From positions 54,310-118,309 of the forward strand of contig CAJQUW010007478.1 of NCBI GenBank assembly GCA_907163375.1: 64,000 nt of DNA, read 5' to 3'. Within the stretch, counting starts at the first letter, position 1. Each line of letters begins with the position of its first letter. The notes under the pieces were generated by a model. It saw only the letters and a list, made by a program, of their open reading frames with translations. It was not told where the DNA came from and did no database searches. The translations under genes and the position numbers were made by a program. Below are positions 43,345 through 54,814 of the stretch, one piece after another. The DNA comes from Prostheceraeus crozeri. Its lineage: Eukaryota > Platyhelminthes > Polycladida > Euryleptidae.

Positions 43345-46300
43345 CTGGCTGTGAACCGAAATGCAATGACGGTGTAACCAGGGTTTCTACAGAAACTGGA
43401 AAACCATTTTCCAGGATTCATGAATAGGTCTCGGATTTATATCGGGGAGACAGCTACCCCCTATTTTGACTACGATTTCTTAATTTCCCGATCTTTCAAA
43501 GCGAGACATCTCTTTGAACGATCTGCGTCATCGCTCTGAGCGATCAACTAAAAAGGGATTAACTTCGTTAGGAGGAAGTTCTTAAAAAAAATACCGGTGA
43601 CATAAACTATGTACGAGTATAAAAATAGCGGCTGGCGTTTATAAACATATTTCATTTTCACGCATTTGACACAACTTAGCTCATAATTTTACTGGAGCCG
43701 AAGTTAAAAAGTTAATGAAATATACCGACTTTCTTCCTCTCATATCTAGCTATTCTGACTGCCAGAATGTGGGAATATTGGACTCGAGTATAATGATGTC
43801 TCGTATTGATGTGGTACAGTCTCAGAGACCAGCGATCAAGTATTGTGAATAATAGGTTTTACATTCGATATAACAGTGACTCGCGTAATTCTTTTCAATA
43901 GACCTATCTAATTATCTCAAAAACATGCCCATCAAATCAAAAATTTCTTTTCACAGTATCATCGTCGTTATAAATCTGAAAAATATTGCCAACTACAATT
44001 AACTATCAGATAATTATTGCATATTGCCACAAATTGTGAATATATTGCCAAGCAATAATTATTGCCACGAGTGGCAACACTGGTCGTGAGTGTAATGTCA
44101 CAAATAGTGAGTTGGCGATGTTCCACATCCTGAAGCTTTATAACTTTTGACCAAATTTATCATGGGAAGTCTTTTCCATCAAACGTATCTGTGCTTCAAC
44201 TATACATTCCTTGCTGGAGGGTATTGTATGAGATCAAACAATAGTTTATTAATGTTCATATAAAAACTTTATTTGTGAGAATAGCGAAGAAAAACTATCT
44301 TTCCAGGTTATACACGTTATAATTGAAACCGAATAATTGTCTAAGAAAATAGTATCATTCTTTAAAAAATGAATGGACGATGCTCAGACTATCGCTGAAT
44401 ATCATCACATTTCCGATTACTTCGTAAAATTTTTCAACAGCATGTGCAAGATATTTGTTCATGAAATCTCAAATGCCTCAGTTCTGAGGAAGTTGTTAGA
44501 AGAAAAATCGCAAACTTAGCAAATAACGCGGAGGTGTAGCACATGCGTTTAGCGCATAAGCATGTTTAGGCTCATGCGTCCTAACTCCTAATGTACATAA
44601 ATATACATACATGCTGTCCTGGCAGGCAACCTGTTCCCCAAAATGTTGATTATGCTTATTGACAGTCTATTTGTAAGGGAATAAATATTTAGGAGTCCAT
44701 GTCTGATCATGTATAAGCCAATTTCAACCTATCTGTCCAGAGAAATTTAGAAGTCTATGCTTAAAACATGGACTCCTAGATATGTAACATAAGTATTATA
44801 TATCTAGGAGTCAATGACTTAAACACAAGCTCAAGTTGTATGACAATATTGCTATGTCTGTATGCTTTTGCTATACTTTTATCTTTTAAACTTTGAATGA
44901 CACAGCTGTCAATTTTGTAGATCTAAGCACCTGAAAAGTTTGATAATGAAAGCGCTGCTGCTCATGCAAATTGGATGTCTTTAATTGGTTGAGATTTCTA
45001 TTAAAGTTTCATGCATTTTTACCAAATACCTACTTCCAGTTACATTGTTCTTCGACCACCTTCAACAATCTTACGTTTATAAATTGTACATGTTCGACCT
45101 TGATACCTACAATCAGTTATATGTAAGTCTGGAGATACTTAAAAATTTAGTCAAAACGCTCTGACCTCCTCTGAAAGATGAACAGCGAAATATATAGCGA
45201 TGATATCAGTGATATACTGACCACCTGCGCTAAACTAACCGCGTTACGGTACCCTTTGACACGGATGAAGGAGTTCAGCTTCGTATCGAGACCACCAGGA
45301 ATGACTGCAACAATCTAAGCTATGATATCACAGAAGTCAACTTGAAACCATACATAGTTGTAGTATAAGTAATCATTTTTCCAGCATGTCATGCAGCATT
45401 AATTAAAAAAATTGCTGATGCATTCATGTTGGAGCCTATATTTAAGAGAAACTATCCGGGCACTTTCAGACAAAATTGCATGAATGAAACTACCTGATAG
45501 CTCTGCATTCAAATTATGCAACAGCAATGCTTTGTACACGGATTTTTAAATTCATATTCATTGTTGTTGTGCGCGTCTACCACGTGAACAAAATGCTATC
45601 CGTCACTCAATAAGAGTGCAATTTTTCTTTAATGTTTCAAGGAAAACTCGTGAGACAGGAGCATATTTAGAAATGCTCCGAAATATAGCAGTTGAAAGAA
45701 ATCGGGATTATGCTTAATACAGGATGTCTAACAAATGTGCAAGCCCAAAAAGTAGTACAAAGTAGTACATTTCCTGTCCAAAAAGTAGCACAATTGTTAA
45801 CATGCAAGTATAGCAAAAATGAATAAATGGCCTACATGTAGCAGTTGCTTTAGTGCCAAAACGCATCATTTTCACACATAAATTAAGTGATTCATCTTTA
45901 TGTATTAATTCCAAATACCAGCTGAGCGCAAAAGAACTAGGAATTCAACTCTTTGTTTAGGGATTTTAGATTATTTCAAGGTGTGGCTTAGTCCTCAATA
46001 CAGTGCGATGCATGCCCTGTGCGAGTGATGAACAGACACCAGTTGAAGATGAATGCCCTCTGGAATCGGACAATGGTGTCGATGAAGAAAGAAAGGAAGT
46101 ATTTTTATTCAGATCACAATGAGCGGTGAACCTGCAACAATATTTGAAATCACAACGAGACTTACAAAGTAAAATACATACAATAAAAAGAGATCATCTG
46201 CCGAAACGGATAAAAGGCATCTGCATTAATGTATTGCATTCATCTGGAAGCCCGCTTCAAACCTCAGATTATTGTGAAATAGTGTAATTATGGTAGCTTC

Positions 46301-46357
46301 CGAAGGGTGCAATTGAGATTGTACCAACTGAATAAGTATGGGAGCACCTGCTAATCA
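43345..46357. other. Non-coding stretch
   Basis: Inverted words TTTAGGAGTCCATGT (44,688) and ACATGGACTCCTAGA (44,766) form a foldback, with a third TCTAGGAGTC at 44,800. A hAT-like end GAGTGGCAACACTG finishes at about 44,083 without a clear partner. A 36-codon acidic open stretch starts at 46,012 (MPCASDEQTPVEDECP). No gene is established. Confidence 0.35.
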
Positions 46358-46593
46358 GGACCCTATTTCACTTATCATCTTATCTTAAAATCTTATACTT
46401 TTAGCTAAAGATCTTATCTTATAATCTTATAAAGTTCACTTAAGTTATTGAGCTTTCCACTTATAATCTTATGTTCTAATTTCACTACTTATGTTACCCA
46501 GAGAAAACTTAAGAATGTTATTAGGAATGAAAATGTTGCCTTATGAATAAAATAAAAGGCTGGACATTACATATATTGGTCAATATAGTTTTG

Positions 46594-47707
46594 TCACACA
46601 GTATTACCCACTTGATGTGGATGATGGCTGTCTGTTTCTTGACGAGGCGAATCATCTTCGCTGTTTGACAACTGAGAAGGATGAACGGGAATCTTCAACT
46701 TCCTGCAGATGTTGTGCAGAACACAACATGCAATAACCACTTTAGGCACCTTCGTTAGTTCGTATCGAGCTGGCCGAAGAACGTTAAACCGGTGTTTGAG
46801 GATACCAATTGTTTGCTCAACAATTTCACGTGCTGCGAGAATACGTCTCTGAAAAGTTCTTTGCCTGTCGCTCAACATATTAGCGAATGTAGAATCATAG
46901 GGAGTAAGTGGATACCATCGACATGGATAAGCGCTGTCACCGAGAAGCGATAAGTTTTCCTCTTTGATCAATTGTGGAACATCAGAATATTCCCACATTC
47001 GAGCGTCGTGTGTAGATCCAACGCAGGATACATCAGCGTGAATTATTTAATAATTAGCACCACAAATAACTTGCGCATTCAGAGAATGGTATTGTTTTCC
47101 GTTAACAAAAACATGTTCGTGTGGATGAGATTTTGGACGCTGAATTCTTATGTGAGTTCCGTCAACAACACCAAGTATGTTAACGAGATGGTACTTCTCA
47201 TTGAAATAATTCGTATGTCTTTCAGCAGAACGCCCTGTAGGCCACGATAAACACTCATTGATCATTGATGGAGAAGCGATGGCATCTATCACTGCCCAAA
47301 CACACCGCCAAACCGTAGTAGTCGAACATTCTCCAACTCGACGTACGTTCCATAAAGTTTCCGGTGCCAAGCCATTGAAGAGTAAGTAAGATGACTGTCT
47401 CTTTAGATAATCCACGATTAAAATTATGGAAGTCTCGTAAATTGACCTTTAAATGATTGATGAGTTTGGAAGCATGGTGTCTTGAAAATCGAAATTCTTC
47501 ATAGAACTGTGGGTCGCTCAAGTCCGGCATGAGACGTACACTTGTTTCATTACTTTCAAATTCAAGTAAAATACCAAGATCACTGAAGTCACGTGATGCA
47601 CGAATAAGTCTCGGTAGACTATTCATTTTGTCTGATGAAGTGAGTAACGTCATTTTGAAGACTTGCCAATAATGCGAATTATTTGTGAATAACTGGGTGA
47701 CGTACAA
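46594..47707 (-). pseudogene. Harbinger transposase (DDE_Tnp_4)
   Basis: Three minus-strand frames form one gene. 47,707-47,255: N-terminal helices including RFSRHHASKLINHL and GLSKETVILLTLQWLGTGNF. A frameshift near 47,345 moves to 47,415-47,047: VGECSTTTVWRCVW and the first catalytic aspartate in ILGVVDGTHIRIQRP. A single in-frame TAA near 47,040 then interrupts an otherwise continuous reading into 46,998-46,594: SCVGSTHDARMWEYSDV, the second aspartate in LLGDSAYPC, and the catalytic glutamate in EQTIGILKHRF, ending with VIACCVLHNICRK. All three catalytic residues survive. With one frameshift and one stop it is only lightly decayed. The C-terminal tail is polar. Family assignment is secure. 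A Myb-like partner gene starts 138 bp away on the other strand. Confidence 0.93.
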
Positions 47708-47844
47708 GGGTGTAAGGCATTCGAATAATACAGTGATTGGCCCAAAACAACCGTGCGCGCTAGCGTAAATTTAACCGGCGCTTCAGTTATCTATATACTT
47801 GAGATATTGACGTCACGTGTGTCTTCTCTATTAGGGTTTGGGGA
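47708..47844. promoter_or_regulatory. Shared promoter gap between divergent Harbinger genes
   Basis: The 137-bp gap separates the two divergent start regions and would hold promoters for both. It contains no clear TATA box that I can assign. Confidence 0.4.
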
Positions 47845-48580
47845 TTGGTAACAAGTTTTCCAGTCACGCTTTCAAACTACGATCCGTCGTTAAAATTCAC
47901 GGAGCGCAATATGGTTGCAAAGAAATTTACCGACTCTCAAACCCTTCTTTTGATCAGCCTCATTAAAGAGAGGTATAATATCATCTACGATTCATTTTCT
48001 GCAGACATTTCGAAAAGTGACAAAACTAGTGCATGGAATTATATGGAGGAAACTTTCACATGTTCATTACTCAGTAATCAAAACACCGACGAATATGGGC
48101 ATGAAAAGCTGAAGTGGGAAAATATTCTTCAAAAGATACCAACGTATATGAAGGCAAAAGAGAAACATCAATCTTCTACTGACCGCGAACCATTCCGAGA
48201 AAACGAAGAGCTAGAAAGGGCTCTCGACGTCGTGGGGAGAGATAACCCCAAATCTTTCAAACCCGACTTCGCCATGTCGTCCACTTCTTTCATGGATCAG
48301 CTAACTGAAGAACTCGAGACTACAGCGGAAGCACCGACGCAGAATCCAACGATGTCTTCTGACTTCTCCACCGTTCAAGAACGCGAGAATTGTAACGGCT
48401 GATCGTGTTCCGCAAGTCGCCTTCGCCAGCTACATTGAAACGGAAAGATCCCAAGTTATGCTGCAACACGAAAGTTACATGAAATATCTTCAAGTCAAGA
48501 CTGAAGCACAAAATGCTAAAAAGGAATTCTATTTGCTGAAAATAGAACTCTTACTGAAGAAGCACAATACATGTATGTAA
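47845..48580 (+). pseudogene. Harbinger Myb-like DNA-binding accessory protein
   Basis: The likely start is MVAKKFTDSQ within a frame open from 47,845. Residues after it read LLLISLIKERYNIIYDSFSA, TSAWNYMEETF and KLKWENILQKIP, the spacing of a Myb/SANT-like trihelix (W...W pattern) typical of the second protein of PIF/Harbinger elements, which works with the transposase for nuclear import and DNA binding. An acidic linker follows. At about 48,380 a frameshift ends the frame; the adjacent frame continues to 48,580 with SYIETERSQVMLQHESYMKY and EFYLLKIELLLKKHN, a C-terminal coiled coil expected for this protein. One frameshift, otherwise intact. The alternative, a host MADF-type factor, is less likely given its position inside the element. 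Confidence 0.75.
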
Positions 48581-48864
48581 GTGTTCTAATTTGAAGATTC
48601 AGTTACATTTGTGCATAAAATTCAATTCAATATATGAGAACATTTTTGGATAAATCTACGTTATCGTTTCGAATGGGTAGTCTTACAAGCAAGATGATGA
48701 TTTAAATATTCATAAGATTATAAGATTTGGCTTATCTACTTAAGTTTGTCCATAAGATCTTAAGTGAACTAGGGCATGAGTCACTTATTAGAATATAAGA
48801 CGATAAGATTATAAGATAAGATGATAAGTATAAGTCAATTCTTGTCATAAGTGAAATAGGCTCC

Positions 48865-50108
48865 AGGACTACCATCAGGACTTCTTTAAAAACCGATTGG
48901 CGGCTGTACGCTAAGTGTCGGCATGTAACTCTGTGTTTCAATGTGGTCCCATGTCATGCGATACCGGCATCTTATCGTAATAGAAACAGGTTCACTTACC
49001 TATGACTTAGCTCATCGTAAGATCCACCCTGCAACTCGTTATAAATAGCACTTACTGAAATGCATCGGAAAAGAGAGATTCGAAAGTGAACATGACAGCC
49101 CATTAAGATTCGAAAGTGAACATGACATGGAATCATTATAATAGATACAGGGAGATGTGACGGATGTAAATTATGTCAATAATTAATGAGAACATCCTAG
49201 GTTGCCACCGCAAGGAACTGGAAGGAGGCAGCCGTATATGAGGACCCTATCAGTACTTACCGAATAAATATCTGTAATTTAGGAAATCAAGAATTACTAA
49301 AATTCACGGTGTGTAATGAGATTAACCCGTCATTTCTCAGATTTTTTATTCATTGATTTTCGTAATTTTTCTTAATCAAATAACCTTCTCAATCTTTGAA
49401 GAACGTATAGAAATCCGATTTCCGCAATATTCAATTTATTCAAAATTCAAATTTAATGTCGACCCAGATAGATACGTTAAAATTGACATACGGCTGTATC
49501 ATAGCAATACAGATCATTGGAATCCATTGCTGATGAAAAGTCGGAAATAGTCAAAGCACAAGTCCACATTGCAAAGAGTAGGCTTGCCTTGTCAATGTAG
49601 CTGCTTCCTATGAAAATTACATCTTGTTGCTTAACAATTGTTCAAATAAGGAAATGGTGGTCAGCTGATGAATGCCGGTATGTTATGTGTTCGGTCTGCG
49701 TTGAGGACCACTGGATTGTCTGGGAACGTATTTGACTGGACAACAAGAGGCAATGGAAAACCTTCACTTCTTCGTAGATGTCTCCATTTTCACTTTCTTC
49801 GTCGCATGCAATACGTTCAGCATGAACGCTGGCAATGTCATCTTAGGTCATCAGTGCTACATCTGCGTTTCCAATCAATCGAACAGAGCGCTGATGATTT
49901 TTAATTTTCATTGTGTCAAAAATGAGGTATATCTACCATACTCGACGTAAAGTTTGTTCAATGATATCTTGTACTAATTGATTTATCTTTTTCAAAGCCC
50001 GATTGATACAAAAACTGTTTGGAATTTGACATTGCAAACACAAATCAAATGAATAGAGTACTTGAGATTCGCGATAAACTCGAAGATTCAATATCGCTAT
50101 CATAATCA
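48865..50108. other. Non-coding stretch
   Basis: A 21-bp direct repeat (AGATTCGAAAGTGAACATGA) occurs at 49,077 and 49,106. Other frames (49,353-49,550 and 49,668-49,950) have no motif that I recognise. Confidence 0.4.
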
Positions 50109-50110
50109 TA

Positions 50111-50446
50111 GTCCGGGAGCTAGCGCGAAGTTGTGCAGGGAACGAGGTAGTACATAAAACTTTCACATAGCATAGTACACCTCTAGCCTACTGCAACACT
50201 TCGCGTCTGCCGGATCAGATCATTTGTTATTCAGAAATAGAGAGGATAACACAATCCTATGTATTTCGTGGTAAAATTGTGACATTCAAGGTGTTGACTC
50301 CATTTTTTCGAATTTTTGCTCATAAAAGTTGCACAAATTGGTATTTTGTTGAACTGGTTATTATAGAAATCATCTACAGATCATGATCTTTCAAATGAGC
50401 TGTCATTTTGTGACAGAGTATGAAGCAAAGTGTACAGACACTTTTC
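50111..50446 (+). repeat. Left long terminal inverted arm
   Basis: Pairs with 53,067-53,400. Contains AACGAGGTAGTACATAAAAC, GATCATGATCTTTCAAATGA and, at its inner end, AGTATGAAGCAAAGTGTACA. Confidence 0.9.
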
Positions 50447-51058
50447 ACTAAAGTATATCAACAATTTTCCTGAAATTTCTATGTTAAAATTTGAAGTTAC
50501 ACCAACGAAAAGTGTCTGTCATGGTTCATACCAATATTTCAGGTCAAAATCCCCTGCATTTCCCAGGTGATTCCAAGATTTCTCAGGCGAACGATATACA
50601 CCAATATTATTGTGGAGGTGCATGTGTACACAGAATATTTAAGTAGACAAACACGAGTATATGTAACCATCATTATGTAGTTAAGTCACATAAAGGGAAT
50701 GCTCCACCTTGGCCCTACTCTCCTATTACATGAATATACCAAAATCTTATCAGCTATGGTACCAAAATGTCATCATCAGAAATTTTAATTTGATTCGTCT
50801 ATTAACTCTTTTATTTATGAAAACAAAGGCGATTTTCTAGGAATGCAATTTCTGATACATAATACGAGTATGATCATTATGATATAGTTTGAATGTCAAC
50901 CAATTCAGTCCACTCCTCTTCTCCTCTTCGATTCTCAGCTAGCTTCATCGTCACTGAAAGAAAAGAATACTTAATCAGAAATCTCGGCGACTTTTTTATA
51001 TGTATCGTTAAGTTTTTGCAAAACTTTTGATTAAATTGAGACTTTCAATGTATCTTAC

Positions 51059-52524
51059 CTAAAGAATGGTTTTCCGCAACTCATCTATTTGTTGATTGAG
51101 AATTTGAACAGCAGATGACATATCCACCGTGAGCTGCCTTTTAGCAGCTTCGAGAGAAGCTATTTCAGCTTCAGCGGCTTTTCGCTTCGCAGCACGAGCT
51201 TCCCTTTGCTTATCTTCGTCTTCCACTTTCGACAAAGCAACTTTGCAAGCCTTGTTAGCTTTTCTGAAATATTTTCTCATCTCAGACGTTATCTCAATAT
51301 TCAACACACCTCCAGCATGATTAATTGCATCTCGAACAATGCGCTGTGCCACTAGCGAAGGTTCTTTTAAATTATCAGATAATAAATTCTCGTTAATAGA
51401 GAACCCCCTTTCAACGCAAGCATTTCCGTGAGAAGTAATCAAAGAAATCCTTATGACATGTCTCAAATCGTGTTCACCTACATCACTCAATAAATGCTCG
51501 TACAAGTCATCGAGTCTTTCATCTTTGTGCTCTTTCATGTAATCAACGTTATCAGATTTTGATAGGAAGGAAATGAATTGATATTTGGCTTTATCGGCTT
51601 CTACAGGTGATATTCTGTTAGCAGCCGTAAGAAGTTCAAAAAAATTTCTCTGAAGCGTTCTTTAGCCGCGTCTACTGAATTCAAAATCAGCTGTGGCGAG
51701 AGAGAACTTAATGCTTTAGTAAGTGGGTATGAAAGAGGGCTTTTCTCAAGTATCTTGGAACACAACTTTATCAGAAACTTTTGACAGTCATACATGAACT
51801 TCAACTTCAAAGTCTCTCCATTCTTTATTCCGACAATTTTGTTTAAGGCAACCGCAGCACCGACGCCAACGTCGACTGAAATGGCATTTTTGATGTTTGA
51901 GACATTCTCAAGATCAGTTTTTGTCAGTTCGCCATTCAAAGATGCAATGTGTGTAGTTGTCACTACTTTGGACAAAAGTTTGCTTAAGATATCAAACACT
52001 GTTTGATACATCATCGGAGCAACTGGTGATGAAGTTTGGAAAAAGGTCAAATATGGTTCTAGAATGAATGCAATATGAAGTAGAAACTCCATCTTTGCCA
52101 TCATCAAAGGATCTTGAAGGGAGTTCTGTAGAGTATTGAAACTCTCAGTCTTTGGCTTAGGCTTTATCTCTGAACAGAACTGCCGTAACTGTGGAACAGT
52201 GGAAAGAAAACGACGAATAACAGGAGAATTTTCGAGCCACCTATGTCCACAAAATTTTTTAGGAAAGTTTTCTGATTTTGTTATTGCTTGGAAATCAACA
52301 TGGCGAGCTGGGGAATCTTTAAACAGTTTACAAGCAGCTTTCATAATTTTATTTACTTGCCACTGAGTAACGTTATGTGCGGTTTGATAAGCACCGTGCA
52401 TTACATGCCATCCACAAGTTCCAATTTCAACTAACTTCGGGTAAGTCTCATTCATTTCTAACTCTGCCTTCAGCCTTTTCGTGAACGAAATGTTTACGTT
52501 TGGTCCATCCAGAGACACCTGCAA
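51059..52524 (-). pseudogene. hAT-like transposase, N-terminus missing
   Basis: From 52,524 leftward the frame reads QVSLDGPNVNISFTKRL, EIGTCGWHVMHGAYQTAHN and NFPKKFCGHRWLENSPVIRR, conserved blocks of an invertebrate and vertebrate family of hAT-like transposase proteins; SLDGP carries a probable catalytic aspartate and CGHRW the C/H-x-x-R-W signature of hAT proteins. A frameshift near 51,640 leads to the frame ending at 51,059, which carries the dimerisation block SHGNACVERGFSINENLL and a lysine/glutamate coiled-coil tail. The amino-terminal zinc finger and first part of the catalytic domain are absent; upstream sequence has stops in all frames that I read. The element around it has unusually long inverted arms. 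The protein family is fairly clear; the superfamily of the element is uncertain. Confidence 0.8.
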
Positions 52525-52959
52525 TCTCTGGCTATCGGCAGATCCTTATCGATATATCGACAGTATAAAGATTCTGGTCAAATGAACAAATAGTTCAGCA
52601 GTATCTCTGTTTTCGATTGAGCATTAAATACAATGGACTTAATCGATTGTCCAGTTCAATTAGCAGAAGCACTTCAAATTCTTCCAATCCAGCAGTATGC
52701 TTTATATATGAAAACCCCGTCTCACTTTAACATACCTCAAAATTCTCGAAGGTGTTATTCATTGTCTGTGAAAGAAAATTGATTGGATATTCACGAGCAG
52801 TAAAGTAAGTTTGAGCAGAAGAAAATCATTATGTTATATGAATGATATATAATATATGCATAAAAATAACTATGAATTATTCATGTAATACGTTCTGTAG
52901 TTCAGGATTCTTGCACTCCAAGTAGGCCTACTGGTACATCCGCTCTTTCATGTTCTTGA

Positions 52960-53060
52960 TAAGAAATCCCAGGTTAAGCATGGCAATCCCCTGAATTTCC
53001 CAGGTTTCCCAGGTGTATTTCGAATCCCCTGAATTTCCCAGGTTTCCCAGGTTGGTATGA
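52960..53060. repeat. Short tandem repeat AATCCCCTGAATTTCCCAGG
   Basis: Two close copies of ATCCCCTGAATTTCCCAGGT, each followed by a further TTTCCCAGG, inside the right subterminal part of the long-arm element; one inverted degenerate copy is at 50,548 on the left side. Confidence 0.75.
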
Positions 53061-53066
53061 ACCATG

Positions 53067-53400
53067 GTCTGTTTGTACACTTTACTTCATACTCTGTCAC
53101 TGAATGATAACTCATTTGAAAGATCATGATCTGTAGATGATTTCTATAATTACCAATTCAACAAAATACCAATTTGTGTAACTTTTATGAGCAAAAATTC
53201 GAAAAAATGGAGTCAACACCTTAAATGTCACAATTTTACCACAAAATACATAGGATTGTGTTATCCTATCTATTTCTGAAAAGCATATGATCTGATCCGG
53301 CAGACGCGAAGTGTTGCAGTAGGCTAGAGGTGTACTATGCTATGTGAAAGTTTTATGTACTACCTCGTTCCCTGCACAACTTCGCGCTAGCTCCCGGACT
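53067..53400 (-). repeat. Right long terminal inverted arm
   Basis: Reverse complement of 50,111-50,446. The outermost 35 bp match exactly or nearly so. Confidence 0.9.
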
Positions 53401-53402
53401 AT

Positions 53403-54008
53403 TAAGCAACTGATAGTTACATCATCAGTAATTAATGAAATATTAAGTGGTGTGATTTGTTCTGATCATCATAGCGAATCAGTGATGATAGCGATGTCAG
53501 AGATGAGTTATTGATGAAAATCATCTTCATTGACTCCGAAAATTATTGTTTAGCCACTATCAGCCAGAATGATGTATGCGTCGATTATAGTCTACTCATA
53601 TATATAGCGGGTTAAACAAGTGAGGAAATCAAGATGAACATTCAAGTATCAATGGGAATGCATTAAATGCAAAACATTTGGAATTTCCTGATAACTGAAG
53701 TGTCGTTATCACCGCGAACCATAAGACAAGTATGTCGTTAAAGCAAAAGCAGCAAATGGACCTAAAATATAGCAATTCACCATTGAGTACATTACTAATA
53801 TCCGATGGAGAGATTGTTAAGGAGAAACCAAAATTGCAAATATGTTGCTGGACGCATATTGCAAAACAACAGCGTGTAGGAATAACAGCTTTTACTAAAT
53901 GAATGATCGAGCATAAGCTTCTAATGAGTTAACTCGCCTGATCAATTAGTTTGTTCACATAACAGCAGCGGAAAGCATTTCCTTACTACTGATTCACATG
54001 CATTTTGA
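53403..54008. other. Non-coding gap between two elements
   Basis: AT-rich, no motif. The expected 5' part of the LTR that should precede 54,009 is not present here. Confidence 0.5.
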
Positions 54009-54021
54009 GTAAGTAGACGAT

Positions 54022-54065
54022 TTTGTATAAATAGAATTTGATAGAAGGAATAAGATCATTTTACA
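54022..54065 (+). promoter_or_regulatory. Remaining LTR promoter with TATA box
   Basis: TGTATAAATAG at about 54,024-54,034 is a good TATA box. The identical box occurs in the 3' LTR at 58,340-58,350. Upstream U3 sequence is absent at the 5' side. Confidence 0.5.
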
Positions 54066-54081
54066 AGCTAGCCGGGCAGTC

Positions 54082-54814
54082 ATGAAGGCAATGAAGAAAA
54101 TTAACAATTTTGACGGATCAGGGGATATAGAGAGGTGGATAGATAAGTTTGAGTTGGCGGTGGAGATAGACGAGTTGAAAGGTAAAGAGGCTCAACTTCT
54201 TTCAATGTATTTAAGTGATGCTGCGTACGACACTTGGAAGAATTTGTCTCCTGAACATCAGAGACGCTGAAATAGTTAAGGCAGCACTTCGCAGGGCCTT
54301 TGGGTTGAGGAGGTTGGATACCTGGAGAATGGCTCTGTCCAAAAAGGTTTCGGTTGGGGAGTCTCTTAGCACAGCAGGAGACCAGGTTAAGAAGTTGGTC
54401 AAGGTTTCATGCGCCGGAGGTGACTGCATGGACTATGTTACGGGATTAATATTGCTTGATTCTCTACCTGCAAATATTAGAGATCAGGTCAGGTTGCAGA
54501 TCGGTGACGATTTGACGTATCAAAAAGTTTATGATACTGCCGAGAAAATTTGGCCTAGCCCTGGGGATGCTGGAGCGTTTGGAGCAGTAGAGGTTCAGTC
54601 GCGAAAGGATAATTTCGGCAATACAAAGTCGGATGAGCCACAAACCAGGGTTCCTCGATGCTTCGGATGTAAGCGGTTGGGACACATAAAGAAGGATTGC
54701 AGGGTTTCCTGTTACAAGTGTGGACAGCGAGGTCACCTGAAGTCAGACTGTGCAACTGCGGTCCCTTTAAACCAGGAGGAGGGGGTGACACCGAAAATTG
54801 CCACCCACCAGTAG
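54082..54814 (+). pseudogene. gag polyprotein of the Gypsy-type element
   Basis: The start MKAMKKINNFDGSGDIERWI at 54,082 runs to about 54,260 and then changes frame; the second frame (open from 54,215) continues the capsid-like part (ALRRAFGLRRLDTWRMAL, LLDSLPANIRDQVRLQIGD) and ends with two CCHC knuckles, CFGCKRLGHIKKDC and CYKCGQRGHLKSDC, before a TAG at 54,812. The lone frameshift near 54,260 would remove most of the protein, so this copy cannot make gag as it stands. Gag packages the element RNA into particles. A -1 shift site at 54,766-54,772 lies just after the second knuckle, in the correct frame to produce a gag-protease fusion. Confidence 0.85.
54766..54810 (+). promoter_or_regulatory. 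Programmed -1 ribosomal frameshift site
   Basis: TTTAAAC (54,766-54,772) is a canonical X-XXY-YYZ slippery heptamer, and the gag frame reads it as CCT TTA AAC, exactly the required phasing. A shift of -1 enters the protease frame. About 8-10 nt downstream GGGGGTG can pair with CACCCACC (near 54,782 and 54,800), giving a stem-loop of suitable spacing. The gag stop follows at 54,812. Confidence 0.8.

Larger units (their letters stand above)
46358..48864. mobile_element. PIF/Harbinger element with two genes
   Basis: Terminal inverted repeats: GGACCCTATTTCACTTAT at the left and ATAAGTGAAATAGGCTCC at the right. Next to each end are arrays of ATCTTATAATCTTATA-type words (46,377-46,470 and 48,700-48,830). 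Inside are a minus-strand DDE transposase and a divergent plus-strand Myb-like protein, the standard two-gene Harbinger plan. No convincing 3-bp target duplication is seen (TCA left, AGG right), so the ends may have drifted. Confidence 0.85.
50109..53402 (-). mobile_element. 3.3-kb element with ~335-bp inverted arms and hAT-like transposase
   Basis: The left arm 50,111-50,446 (starting GTCCGGGAGCTAGCGCGAAG) and the right arm 53,067-53,400 (ending CTTCGCGCTAGCTCCCGGAC) are reverse complements with roughly 90 per cent identity by eye. Both are bordered by TA. Inner subterminal words (TTTCCCAGG, TCCCCTGAATTTCCCAGG) repeat at 50,548-50,570 and, tandemly, at 52,965-53,055. A decayed transposase with hAT-type features lies between. 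Usual hAT elements have short ends and 8-bp target duplications, which are not seen here. Confidence 0.8.

Noticed and set aside
44000-44090. hAT MITE ending GAGTGGCAACACTG
   Set aside because: A good-looking end, but the candidate left end at 43,392 (CAGGGTTTCTAC) does not match it and the 8-bp flanks differ.
46012-46122. Small acidic protein starting MPCASDEQTPVEDE
   Set aside because: Only 36 codons, no splice site or promoter evidence that would separate it from chance.
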